Assembly: GCA_002371615.1 (NCBI GenBank) | Contig: DFGA01000011.1 | Span: 1-25,781, forward strand | Length of the DNA: 25,781 bases | From: Lachnospiraceae bacterium UBA3762 | GTDB lineage: Bacteria; Bacillota; Clostridia; Lachnospirales; Lachnospiraceae | Reading direction: 5' to 3' | Shown: positions 16,734-24,679 of the stretch, piece by piece | Layout of the letters: each line of letters begins with the position of its first letter | How positions within the stretch are numbered: the first letter of the stretch is position 1 | Made by a program: the position numbers and the translations under genes | The notes under the pieces: model-generated | The model's database searches: none | Told to the model about the DNA's origin: nothing | Seen by the model: only the letters and a program-made list of their open reading frames with translations

Positions 16734-18023
16734 ATGAAAACCAGACTTTATAATGCAAGAATACTTACGATGGAAGATAATCGTACATTGTTTGACGGCG
16801 AGATACATATAGAAAACAACCGTATATCATACGTTGGACAATCAAAGACAGATGAAGAAATTGCACGATCCGGTATAAAGTTTGATATTACAAGAGACTG
16901 CAAAGGAAATGTACTTATGCCGTCGTTTAAAGATGCACATACACATTCCGCCATGACGGGAATGAGATCGTATGCGGATGATATGCCGCTTTGGGAGTGG
17001 CTGTCCACAAAGATCTTTCCACTTGAAGCCAAGCTTACCGCAAATGATATGTATGAGTTTGTAAGACTTGCCATTCTTGAATACTTAACGAGTGGTATAA
17101 CCGGTGTGTTTGATATGTATATGCATCCGGAAGAGGCGTCCCGCGCCTGTGAAGAAATGGGAATTAGGTATGTCGGATGCTGTGATATCAATAAATTCGG
17201 ACCATCCCTCGATGAAGTTGAGAAGAGATTCAAAGCTCTGAACAAGGATAACGGTTTTTCAAAATATTTTATCGGATTTCATGCCGAATATACGTGTACA
17301 AAGGAGCTGCTCCAGCAATTGTCTGAAATAGCCGAAAAATTCAAATCACCGATATTTACACACAATTCTGAGACCGAAAAAGAGGTCAGAGAGTGTATCG
17401 AACGCCATGGCATGACCCCGACCCAGCTGTTTGAGAGTCTTGATATGTTCCGTTACGGGGGAGGCGGGTATCATTGCGTTTATTTATCCGATGAGGATAT
17501 TGAGATATTCAAAAAGCATGATCTGACTGTAGTGACCAATCCCGGCTCGAATACGAAACTTGCAAGCGGGATCGCACCGATTTCCCGTTTCCTTAATGAG
17601 GGTATCAGAGTGGCTATAGGAACGGACGGACCTTCATCCAATAACTGCCTGGATATGTTCAGGGAGATGTTTTTGGTTACAGGTCTTGCAAAACTGCATG
17701 ATATGGATGCAGCAGCTGTTGTACCTACAGAAGTTCTCAAGATGGCAACCGTTAACGGAAGCCGTTGTATGGGACTGGATGATTGTGATGTGCTTGCTGT
17801 GGGAAAACTTGCCGACATAATCATGATAGATCTTAACCAGCCCAATATGCAGCCGCTTAACAATATTGTTGATAATATTGTATACTCCGGAAGCAAAACC
17901 AATATCAAAATGACTATGTGTGACGGAAAGATACTGTATGAAGACGGCCGTTTCAACGTAGATGCAGATCCCGAGAAGATATATGCTACTGCCAATGAAT
18001 TAATGGCAAAATATAAGGACTGA
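16734..18023 (+). CDS. Amidohydrolase, S-adenosylhomocysteine / 5'-methylthioadenosine deaminase type
   Basis: 429 residues from ATG 16734. ATG 16728 is in frame but only 3 bases from the GGAG, while 16734 is 9 bases away. It is a metal-dependent (beta/alpha)8-barrel amidohydrolase of the cytosine/SAH/MTA-deaminase group. Visible ligands are the HxH pair H69/H71 (DAHTHSAMTG), H183 (GFHAEY), H210 with E213 (HNSETEKE), H247 (YHCVYLSDED) and D298 (GTDGPSSNN). The YADDMPLWEWL segment and NPGSNTKLASG resemble characterised MTA/SAH deaminases. Guanine deaminase-like or SsnA-like enzymes are the main alternatives. Following punA and cdd, deamination of an adenosine-type nucleoside to its inosine form would feed the phosphorylase. 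The exact substrate is inference. Confidence 0.87.
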   Translation: MKTRLYNARILTMEDNRTLFDGEIHIENNRISYVGQSKTDEEIARSGIKFDITRDCKGNVLMPSFKDAHTHSAMTGMRSYADDMPLWEWLSTKIFPLEAKLTANDMYEFVRLAILEYLTSGITGVFDMYMHPEEASRACEEMGIRYVGCCDINKFGPSLDEVEKRFKALNKDNGFSKYFIGFHAEYTCTKELLQQLSEIAEKFKSPIFTHNSETEKEVRECIERHGMTPTQLFESLDMFRYGGGGYHCVYLSDEDIEIFKKHDLTVVTNPGSNTKLASGIAPISRFLNEGIRVAIGTDGPSSNNCLDMFREMFLVTGLAKLHDMDAAAVVPTEVLKMATVNGSRCMGLDDCDVLAVGKLADIIMIDLNQPNMQPLNNIVDNIVYSGSKTNIKMTMCDGKILYEDGRFNVDADPEKIYATANELMAKYKD

Positions 18024-18026
18024 TAA

Positions 18027-19673
18027 ATGGGGACATATGTATTCTGGATACTGACCATCCTGCTGTTGTCGGCTCTGGTGATCTCGCAAATACTGCGCGG
18101 CAAAGAACTTCGTAAGAATACTTATGATAAGATCAAAAGTGACTTCGGAAACAGCGATAACTTCTGCGGGCCGACCACATGTTTTGACAGGACTCCGTCT
18201 GTATTCGGATATATGCAGGATAAATATCCGGAATCGTTTTGTATTGACGATATTACCGTAAACGACCTTTCTCTTCGCGATCTGTACAGCCGCATGAACA
18301 GATGTGTAACAAAGGCGGGAGAAGAGTATCTGTACTGCAGATTCAGGCTGCTTTCCGACGATACGGATGATCTGTACGAGCAGACCGTTGAGTATGCCGG
18401 TTGTGAAGATAAAGCGGTAGAGATCATTTATATATTGAAGGATGCTGCCGGAGGGGGACAATATGACGGGTTTGCCGGTATAAGGGAATTGAGGGAGAAA
18501 ACCGGGGACAATATAGTATCCGATATTATCCCGCTTGTATTGCTTGCATTGTCGATTGCATCCATTGCTTTGTGGCCTGTTTTTGGAATCATAGCTACTC
18601 TTGTTATGATCTGTGTGTGTATTTGGGGATATTTTAGAGGCAGGAGGCAGATGGATGACAGTCTTAAGGGTTTTATCGCGGCGCTTAAGGCTGTATCATG
18701 TTCTAAAAGACTGGCTAAAGCGGGATGCACTGCTTTTGACAGATACAGGGAACTCGAACTTTTGCTTAAGGGAAGTTTTCTTATATCCGTAAAGGATCAG
18801 ACAAGTTCGAGTCCGCTTTCCATCCTGTTTGACTATGTAAGGATGATAACCCACATAGATATTATAGCGTATAAGCTTAAAATATCACGGATCGCAGGTT
18901 GTATAGAACTGCTTGAATCGCTTTATTGTGATATAGGTAAGCTTGATTGTGCACTTGCAACGGCTTCATACATTAAAGGGAAGAAATATTGCAGGGCAAA
19001 AGTCAGCGGAGCATATCAGATAAATGCAAAACAGATATATCATCCGCTCGTTGCCACTCCGGTGTATAATGATTTTTCGGCTCAAAGAGGTATACTTATT
19101 ACCGGCTCAAATGCTTCGGGAAAATCGACATTTCTTAAAGCCGTTGCCGTTAATGTTCTGTTTGCAAGATCTTTCGGAATCGCATTTGCGGATGAATTTG
19201 AAACCGGGAAGTTCAGATTGTATACTTCCATGGCTCTTTCCGACAATCTTCTCGGAAAAGAGAGCTATTATGTTGTGGAGGCAAGATCCATAAAACGTAT
19301 GTGTGATGTGGCAGGAAGGGATTGCCTGTTTATCATTGATGAGGTTTTAAAGGGAACCAATACGGTGGAAAGAATAGCGGCCGGGGCGAATATCCTCAAA
19401 TACCTGTGCAACAAAAATGCGCTGTGTTTTGCGGCAACCCATGATCGTGAGCTGACGCACCTTCTGAAAGATGAGATGGACATGTACCATTTCACGGAGG
19501 AAATACACGAGGATTCCGTGACTTTTCCTTTTGTTATCAGAAGCGGTGTTGCAAATAACGCAAATGCCATAAGACTTCTGGCAATGTTAGGGTTTGACAG
19601 CCGCATAGTTAATATGGCCGACAGCCTTGTTGAGCATTATGATCAAACCGGAAACTGGACGGATATAAAATGA
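18027..19673 (+). CDS. Membrane-anchored MutS-like ATPase
   Basis: 548 residues. A hydrophobic segment at 5-22 and a hydrophobic pair at about 165-203 suggest membrane anchoring, with the ATPase in the cytoplasm. Residues about 210-340 are helical, like a reduced MutS core/clamp. The C-terminal ATPase is clear: Walker A GSNASGKST (360-368), the FGIAFADE segment, Walker B CLFIIDEVLKGTNT (433-446) and ATHDREL (470-476). The N-terminal mismatch-recognition domain of true MutS is absent, so ordinary mismatch repair is unlikely. Similar uncharacterised proteins are often annotated as DNA mismatch repair proteins. An AAGGA lies 8 bases before the ATG. The stop overlaps the rnhA start (ATGA), so the two are coupled. 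Function unknown. Confidence 0.85.
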   Translation: MGTYVFWILTILLLSALVISQILRGKELRKNTYDKIKSDFGNSDNFCGPTTCFDRTPSVFGYMQDKYPESFCIDDITVNDLSLRDLYSRMNRCVTKAGEEYLYCRFRLLSDDTDDLYEQTVEYAGCEDKAVEIIYILKDAAGGGQYDGFAGIRELREKTGDNIVSDIIPLVLLALSIASIALWPVFGIIATLVMICVCIWGYFRGRRQMDDSLKGFIAALKAVSCSKRLAKAGCTAFDRYRELELLLKGSFLISVKDQTSSSPLSILFDYVRMITHIDIIAYKLKISRIAGCIELLESLYCDIGKLDCALATASYIKGKKYCRAKVSGAYQINAKQIYHPLVATPVYNDFSAQRGILITGSNASGKSTFLKAVAVNVLFARSFGIAFADEFETGKFRLYTSMALSDNLLGKESYYVVEARSIKRMCDVAGRDCLFIIDEVLKGTNTVERIAAGANILKYLCNKNALCFAATHDRELTHLLKDEMDMYHFTEEIHEDSVTFPFVIRSGVANNANAIRLLAMLGFDSRIVNMADSLVEHYDQTGNWTDIK

Positions 19674-20143
19674 AAGTAACAATATATACTGACGGAAGCG
19701 CCCGCGGGAATCCGGACGGTCCCGGAGGGTACGGAGTCATACTACACTATACGGATTCAAAAGGCATTCTTCATGAAAGCACCCGAAGTGCCGGATACAA
19801 AAAGACGACAAATAACAGGATGGAACTGATGGGAGTGATTGCCGGCCTTGAGAGTCTTAACCGGCCCTGTGATGTCGAAATAGTATCCGACAGCAAATAT
19901 GTTACAGATGCCTTTAACCAGGACTGGATCGGAGGATGGATCAGAAACGGGTGGAAAAGATCCGACAAAAAGCCCGTACTTAACGTTGATCTTTGGAAGC
20001 GTCTCCTGGAAGCCAAAAAAGATCACAATGTTAAATTCACCTGGGTCAAAGGACATAATGATCATCCCGAAAATGAAAGATGTGATAAAATGGCGGTAGA
20101 AGCTGCGCTTTCATCTGATCTTCTGGACGATGTTCCCATTTGA
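19670..20143 (+). CDS. rnhA: Ribonuclease HI
   Basis: 157 residues, the size of the Escherichia coli enzyme. It cleaves the RNA strand of RNA-DNA hybrids. The four catalytic carboxylates are visible: D8 (YTDGSARGNP), E52 (NRMELMG), D74 (VSDSKY) and D139 (NERCDKMA). The basic handle region is recognisable around GGWIRNGWKRSDKKPV, and the conserved histidine loop is WVKGHNDHPENE. The ATG overlaps the stop of the MutS-like gene. The next gene starts 38 bases downstream. All key residues are intact, so the enzyme should be active. Confidence 0.97.
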   Translation: MKVTIYTDGSARGNPDGPGGYGVILHYTDSKGILHESTRSAGYKKTTNNRMELMGVIAGLESLNRPCDVEIVSDSKYVTDAFNQDWIGGWIRNGWKRSDKKPVLNVDLWKRLLEAKKDHNVKFTWVKGHNDHPENERCDKMAVEAALSSDLLDDVPI

Positions 20144-20181
20144 TGATATAGTCTTATTTAATATTATGCGGAGGTAATTAT

Positions 20182-20337
20182 ATGGTGTCATTTGTTAATA
20201 TGTTCCTGACTTATCTTATACTGGTTGTTATAAGTATGGGTGTTATCGTGCTTGGAGTAATATGCGGCAAGAAACTTCGTGACGCAAAAGATGCTAAAGC
20301 TGACAACGCAGGCAGTAAGAGTAAGGAGAATCAGTAA
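20182..20337 (+). CDS. Small single-span membrane protein, 51 residues
   Basis: 51 residues from ATG 20182 to TAA 20335-20337, with a strong GCGGAGG upstream. Residues 4-28 are one long hydrophobic segment rich in V, I, L and M. A short basic and polar tail follows (GKKLRDAKDAKAD, then a K/S/E-rich end), so the C-terminus is probably cytoplasmic by the positive-inside rule. The stop shares one base with the thrC start, as in a translationally coupled pair. I do not recognise a family. The strong ribosome site, codon-consistent composition and coupling support a real gene. It could be a small regulatory or scaffold membrane peptide; no function is assigned. Confidence 0.72.
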   Translation: MVSFVNMFLTYLILVVISMGVIVLGVICGKKLRDAKDAKADNAGSKSKENQ

Positions 20338-21806
20338 TGGAGTATATAAGTACCAGAGGGGATCTGCGTAAGTACAGTGCATCGCAGGCAATAATACGCG
20401 GACTTTGTGAGGACGGAGGTCTGTTTGTTCCAGAACAGTTTCCCACTCTTGGTATGCCTGTGGGCAAACTGGTCGGTAAAGGCTATAAAGAGGTGGCATA
20501 TGAAGTTCTGAGACTGTTTCTTACCGACTATACCGAGGAGGAACTGAAGGACTGCATCAATAAAGCGTACGATTCCAAGTTTGACACCGAACTTATCGCT
20601 CCGCTTGCAAAACACGGGGATCAGTATTTTCTTGAACTGTTTCATGGCAGGACGATCGCTTTTAAAGATATGGCATTATCCATTCTTCCGCATCTTTTGA
20701 CTTGTGCTCTTAAAAAGAACAATATCAGGGAAAAAGTAATAATAATGACTGCAACAAGCGGAGATACAGGCAAAGCGGCGCTTGAAGCATTTGCGGATGT
20801 GGAGAACACCAAGATAATCGTATTTTACCCGAAGGGCGGTGTCAGCCGTATACAGGAACGCCAGATGGTTACCCAAAGGGGAAATAATACGAAGGTAGTA
20901 GGAGTGCTTGGGAATTTTGATGACTGTCAGAGTGCGGTAAAGAGAATGTTCTCAGATGAAGCTTTAAACGATGAACTTTCAACCGCCGGATACCGTTTTT
21001 CATCGGCTAATTCCATAAACATCGGAAGACTCATCCCTCAGGTTGCTTATTATGCATATGCATATGTCAAGATGGTTGAGATGGGCGCCATATCGGAAGG
21101 GGAGGAGCTGAATTTTACGGTTCCGACCGGAAATTTCGGTAATATCCTTGCTGCCTTTTATGCCAAGAATATCGGTATACCGGTAGGTAAGCTTATATGT
21201 GCATCGAATGAAAACAAAGTCCTGTATGATTTTTTCCAAACGGGTGTTTATGATAAAAACAGAGATTTCATACTGACAACGTCTCCTTCGATGGATATTC
21301 TGATATCAAGCAACCTTGAGAGACTGATCTACCATTCTCTCGGAAATGATGCAAAAGCAAATGCCGCACTGATGCGTGACCTTGCCGAGAAAGGGCGTTA
21401 TGAGGTGGGCAGCGCCATGAAGTATATGGACGACTTTGCCGGAATATGGGCCACGGAAGATAATGTTAAAGATACTATAAAGGCTGTTTACGACAAATGC
21501 GGTTATATTATTGATACACATACAGCAGTTGCCGCATTTGCCGATATGAAATACAAAGACACTGACAATAGGACCTCGGTCGTTGTATCTACCGCAAGTC
21601 CCTATAAGTTTATGGCAAGTGTACTTGCGGCTATAGACGTTAGCCTTGTTTCGGATGATGATTTTGCGATGGCCGAAGAGTTATCGAAAGTATCGAAGGT
21701 TCCCATACCCAAGGCAGTCAGTGATTTAAAGGGTGCAAAAATCCTCCACGACAAAGTATGTTCCGTGGAGGAGATGAAGGGTCAGGTGGAGAGTATGCTG
21801 GTCTGA
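20337..21806 (+). CDS. thrC: Threonine synthase
   Basis: 489 residues, matching the longer bacterial and yeast-like form. It is a PLP enzyme that converts O-phosphohomoserine to threonine, the last step of threonine synthesis. The N-terminus (MEYISTRG) and the segment GLCEDGGLFVPE are typical. The PLP lysine is K110 in HGRTIAFKDMA. The loop TSGDTGKAALEA and the phosphate-binding GNFGN segment (TVPTGNFGNILAAFYA) follow. GGAG in the end of the preceding small gene serves as its ribosome site. No other threonine-pathway gene is in the window. The gene ends 8 bases from the end of the convergent CheX-like gene, with no visible hairpin terminator between them. Confidence 0.96.
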   Translation: MEYISTRGDLRKYSASQAIIRGLCEDGGLFVPEQFPTLGMPVGKLVGKGYKEVAYEVLRLFLTDYTEEELKDCINKAYDSKFDTELIAPLAKHGDQYFLELFHGRTIAFKDMALSILPHLLTCALKKNNIREKVIIMTATSGDTGKAALEAFADVENTKIIVFYPKGGVSRIQERQMVTQRGNNTKVVGVLGNFDDCQSAVKRMFSDEALNDELSTAGYRFSSANSINIGRLIPQVAYYAYAYVKMVEMGAISEGEELNFTVPTGNFGNILAAFYAKNIGIPVGKLICASNENKVLYDFFQTGVYDKNRDFILTTSPSMDILISSNLERLIYHSLGNDAKANAALMRDLAEKGRYEVGSAMKYMDDFAGIWATEDNVKDTIKAVYDKCGYIIDTHTAVAAFADMKYKDTDNRTSVVVSTASPYKFMASVLAAIDVSLVSDDDFAMAEELSKVSKVPIPKAVSDLKGAKILHDKVCSVEEMKGQVESMLV

Positions 21807-21814
21807 AAGATCGG

Positions 21815-22324
21815 TCATACTTCACATAAAAAGAATTTAACGGTTCCGAATTTGAACATCACGGGAATTACTGTTATCGATCTGTACTGCGCAAGGTCGA
21901 TGGAGAAATTCCCGTTTTGTTTTGGCACATCAAGGGACAGTTCACAAATGTTTTTCTTGCTCAGCAGTACTACAAACAGACCATTATGCAGATTCAGGAA
22001 GTCAAGAATGGCTTCCCGTGCGAGTACGTCAAGTGATGTGATGCCGAGACCGGAATACTTTTCGGCAAAAGCGACAAGAGCTTCTTCCTTGCCGTCAATA
22101 CACGAATATGCACTTGGAACACCGGTAATAGCCTGACTCAGTTCGATCTTGCCGGAGAAAGTATTGAGTATTTCAATACTGCCGAGGGAAAAATCGGAAT
22201 CAACATACATACAGATGTTATATACAAGTTTTTCTATATAAGTTTTAACAAAATCGGACATATTGTCTATATGACCGTAGTTTGAGGCTTCAAGTATTTT
22301 GGAATATGATTTTTTATTATCCAT
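21815..22324 (-). CDS. CheX/CheC-like chemotaxis phosphatase family protein
   Basis: 169 residues. CheC, CheX and FliY dephosphorylate CheY-P with a motif D/S-x3-E-x2-N-x22-P. This protein reads E104-x3-D108-x2-N111-x22-P134 (REAILDFLN through LDVP), the same spacing with both acidic positions occupied, although E and D are exchanged relative to the common form. Only one copy of the motif is present, as in CheX-type proteins. No membrane segment or signal is seen. The gene overlaps the end of the CheY-like gene by 8 bases, so the pair is co-expressed and probably interacts. Remote homology is inferred from motif and neighbour, so an adaptor role without catalysis is possible. Its downstream end faces thrC. 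Confidence 0.72.
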   Translation of the reverse strand: MDNKKSYSKILEASNYGHIDNMSDFVKTYIEKLVYNICMYVDSDFSLGSIEILNTFSGKIELSQAITGVPSAYSCIDGKEEALVAFAEKYSGLGITSLDVLAREAILDFLNLHNGLFVVLLSKKNICELSLDVPKQNGNFSIDLAQYRSITVIPVMFKFGTVKFFLCEV

Positions 22325-22685
22325 CCACGTTCTCCACTACCTGCCGAAGAAGTTCCTCATCAATAGGCTTTTGGATAAAATCCTTAGCTCCGGCTTTAAT
22401 GGCTTCTTTTAAATGAGTCTGTGTTCCGACCGAAGAAACTATTATAATCTTTGTATCGGGGTTATCATTCATTATTTCGCGCGTTGCGGTAACACCGTCT
22501 TTGACGGGCATCACAATGTCCAGAAATACAAGATCGGGTTTGTTGTCACGGCAGTAATTAACAGCATCTTCGCCGTTGCTTACTTCGGATATGTTTGTAT
22601 AACCGAAACCGGTAAGAAATGCTGTAAGGTTCTTCCTTGCAAGGATAGAATCATCACATACCAGAATTGTGCAGTCTTTATTCAT
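22317..22685 (-). CDS. CheY-like single-domain response regulator
   Basis: 122 residues, a stand-alone receiver. The acidic pair D11/D12 (LVCDDS), phosphoacceptor D56 (VFLDIVMP), the serine switch residue in IIVSSVG and the conserved lysine in FIQKPID are all present. There is no output domain, as in CheY or other diffusible signal carriers. I chose ATG 22685 because GGGAGG (22693-22698) stands 7 bases ahead and the receiver fold begins immediately; an in-frame ATG at 22730 would add 15 unrelated residues. The stop lies inside the CheX-like gene, which probably encodes its phosphatase. No kinase gene is adjacent on this strand, so its donor lies elsewhere or is one of the hybrid kinases in the window. 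Confidence 0.93.
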   Translation of the reverse strand: MNKDCTILVCDDSILARKNLTAFLTGFGYTNISEVSNGEDAVNYCRDNKPDLVFLDIVMPVKDGVTATREIMNDNPDTKIIIVSSVGTQTHLKEAIKAGAKDFIQKPIDEELLRQVVENVDG

Positions 22686-22692
22686 AATGTAA

Positions 22693-22698
22693 CCTCCC
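22693..22698 (-). promoter_or_regulatory. Ribosome binding site of the CheY-like gene
   Basis: Read on the minus strand this is GGGAGG, 7 bases before ATG 22685. It shows that the in-frame ATG at 22730, which lies upstream of the site, is not the start. Confidence 0.8.
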
Positions 22699-22733
22699 GT
22701 TGCTGTCTTTAGCAAATATAATTCTAACACGAA

Positions 22734-22761
22734 ATGACTGTACTTAAAATGGTTTTATAAT
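22734..22761 (+). promoter_or_regulatory. Candidate sigma-A promoter of the Xaa-Pro aminopeptidase gene
   Basis: In the 113-base divergent gap between the CheY-like gene and the peptidase gene, ATGACT (22734-22739; four of six matches to TTGACA) and TATAAT (22756-22761) are 16 bases apart. The start codon is 37 bases further on. The minus-strand promoter of the CheY-like gene must lie in the same gap; TAGAAT or TATATT on that strand (22715-22726) are weak -10 candidates with no clear -35. By-eye call only. Confidence 0.42.
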
Positions 22762-22798
22762 TAAAATACTAAAAGAAATAAATAACCGGAGGATCAAT

Positions 22799-24574
22799 AT
22801 GCTTGGAGAATTACGAAAATTAATGGCCAGGGACAATATAGACTGGTTTGTAGTCTTTTCCGAGGACGGACATTTGTCAGAGTATACGGGGGAAAGTGAC
22901 AAATACAGGGAAGCATTGTCAAATTTTACGGGATCGGCAGGAGTCCTCGTGGTAAATACACAGGAAGCATTTTTGTGGACTGATTCGAGATATTTTGTCC
23001 AGGCCCAGAAAGAGCTTTGTGGCAGCGGTATAGAACTGGTCAAATACGGTCTCCACAATGTCAAAAACTGGGACGAATACCTGGCGGATCATGTCTGGGA
23101 AGGCCAGAGCATTGCTTTTGACCATACGACTCTTTCCTACAAAAAATATAAGGATCTGAAGGAAAAACTTCCGAAAAGCGTAGTGATTTATGACGGCAGA
23201 AATATACTAAAAGAATGTGTCACCACTTTGCCGAAAAGATCCTTCGGAACGATTGAAGCGGCGCCTGTAAGTTTTGCTGGTAAAACGGCTTCAGACAAGT
23301 TATCTGCTCTTCGAAGGAGAATTGAGGAGAAGTACACCGCAAATGACAGTTATTCATATGTTTTATCGGATCTTACTTCGATAATGTGGCTTTTTAACCT
23401 TCGCGGAAGTGACATAGATCATGTTCCGGTAGCTTATTCATATGCGATTGTAACGAAATATACGGCAACGTTATATGCAAGCCGGAAGAATATACCGGGG
23501 GAAGTTCACGAAGAACTTCAAGATAACGGAATTAACGTAAAGGAGTATTCGTTATTTTATAAAGATCTTAATGAGACAGCTACAGACATTGTTTTGGCAG
23601 ATCCTTATACAAATAACTGCCGTATCCTTCTGGCGTTTGAAGATAACGGAATGCTAAGTGAGTTCAGGGATGTTGATCTGATAAGAAAACACATAAAGAA
23701 CAGCTCGGAAATAAACGGGATGAGAAATGCCCATCTTAAAGATGCGGTGACAATGATAAGATTTATCAAAAAGATCAAAGAGATGGCTGTACAAAACGCC
23801 CTGACCGATGAATACGAGACCGGCAGAATGCTCGATGATATGCGAAAAAACAACGGAAGCTGCCAGCCTTCGTTTCAGACAATATGTGCATACGGCCCCA
23901 ATTCGGCGATCGTTCATTATACTGCATCAAAAGACGGGGCCTCTTCAATAAAGCCTACCGGATTTCTTCTTGTTGATTCCGGCGGACAGTATGCGTTTGA
24001 GGGAACTACGGATATTACACGCACGATCCCCCTCGGAACTCTGACAGAAGAAGAAAAGAAGGTATATACAATTGTATTAAAAGGGAATCTCAGGCTTATG
24101 AACATGATTTTTCCCGAAGGGTATAAAGGCTCATTGCTTGATGCGGCGGCCGAGACTCCCTTGTGGGAAAACGGGTATTTTTGCGGACACGGGATAGGGC
24201 ACGGAGTCGGAGCCTATCTTTCGGTCCATGAATCGGTGGCAAGAATATCAAGAGGCTGCTCGGAACGTGAAACACCGTTCTTTCCCGGAGTAATTGTCAG
24301 TGATGAACCCGGAGTATATCTTGAAGGAAAGTTCGGAGTAAGGCTTGAGAATTTGCTACTTACTGTAAAAGCCAAGGCAAACAGCGGCTACAGTATGTGC
24401 AGGTTCGAAGCACTTACGCTTGTACCGTTTGATAAAGATGCCATTGATTTTGACATTCTATCCGACGAAGAAATTGATATATTATTACATTATAATAAAC
24501 TGATCGAAGAAAAGGTTTTTCCGCTGCTTGACGAAGATGAGAGAGTATGGGCAAAGGAATATATGAATTTTTGA
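22799..24574 (+). CDS. Xaa-Pro aminopeptidase, long (three-domain) form
   Basis: 591 residues, the long form of aminopeptidase P, a metallopeptidase that removes an N-terminal residue preceding proline. Two creatinase-like N-terminal domains (about 1-300) precede a pita-bread catalytic domain. The dinuclear metal ligands are visible: D393 (VDSGG), D405 (GTTDITRT), H468 (GHGIGHGVG), E503 (SDEPGVY) and E517 (VRLENLL). H464 in the same segment and a later His (SVHE) fit the substrate site. The N-terminus has no signal peptide, so the enzyme is cytoplasmic. It has its own promoter-like sequence and a GGAGG site, and is divergent from the CheY-like gene. Likely role: peptide turnover. Confidence 0.94.
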   Translation: MLGELRKLMARDNIDWFVVFSEDGHLSEYTGESDKYREALSNFTGSAGVLVVNTQEAFLWTDSRYFVQAQKELCGSGIELVKYGLHNVKNWDEYLADHVWEGQSIAFDHTTLSYKKYKDLKEKLPKSVVIYDGRNILKECVTTLPKRSFGTIEAAPVSFAGKTASDKLSALRRRIEEKYTANDSYSYVLSDLTSIMWLFNLRGSDIDHVPVAYSYAIVTKYTATLYASRKNIPGEVHEELQDNGINVKEYSLFYKDLNETATDIVLADPYTNNCRILLAFEDNGMLSEFRDVDLIRKHIKNSSEINGMRNAHLKDAVTMIRFIKKIKEMAVQNALTDEYETGRMLDDMRKNNGSCQPSFQTICAYGPNSAIVHYTASKDGASSIKPTGFLLVDSGGQYAFEGTTDITRTIPLGTLTEEEKKVYTIVLKGNLRLMNMIFPEGYKGSLLDAAAETPLWENGYFCGHGIGHGVGAYLSVHESVARISRGCSERETPFFPGVIVSDEPGVYLEGKFGVRLENLLLTVKAKANSGYSMCRFEALTLVPFDKDAIDFDILSDEEIDILLHYNKLIEEKVFPLLDEDERVWAKEYMNF

Positions 24575-24593
24575 TTTTTTAGTAATGATTTTA

Positions 24594-24623
24594 TTGCTTT
24601 AATGCCTGATTATGTATTATAAT
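24594..24623 (+). promoter_or_regulatory. Candidate sigma-A promoter of pckA
   Basis: A perfect TATAAT occurs at 24618-24623. TTGCTT at 24594-24599 is a poor -35 match with an 18-base spacer. It leaves a leader of about 50 bases before ATG 24680. The AT-rich context and the lack of any other gene in the 105-base gap support a promoter here. Two ATCGG repeats (24628-24632 and 24640-24644), 12 bases apart, lie just downstream and could bind a regulator. Confidence 0.5.
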
Positions 24624-24679
24624 CGACATCGGTTAACAAATCGGAATGATTTATATAAAGAAAAGGAGTGATTTATATT

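Noticed and set aside
17480..18103. 207-codon minus-strand open frame across the amidohydrolase end
   Set aside because: It opposes conserved metal-site and substrate motifs of the amidohydrolase and has Ser/Ile-rich composition expected from reverse reading.
22717..22722. A second plus-strand TATAAT as the peptidase promoter
   Set aside because: No -35-like sequence at 16-18 bases; the copy at 22756-22761 has a better partner. It may be part of the AT-rich minus-strand promoter.
22686..22730. Longer N-terminus for the CheY-like protein from ATG 22730
   Set aside because: The GGGAGG site lies downstream of that ATG and the additional residues do not belong to the receiver fold.
24575..24605. 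T-rich run after the peptidase gene as a terminator
   Set aside because: No inverted repeat precedes the T runs, so an intrinsic terminator cannot be supported.
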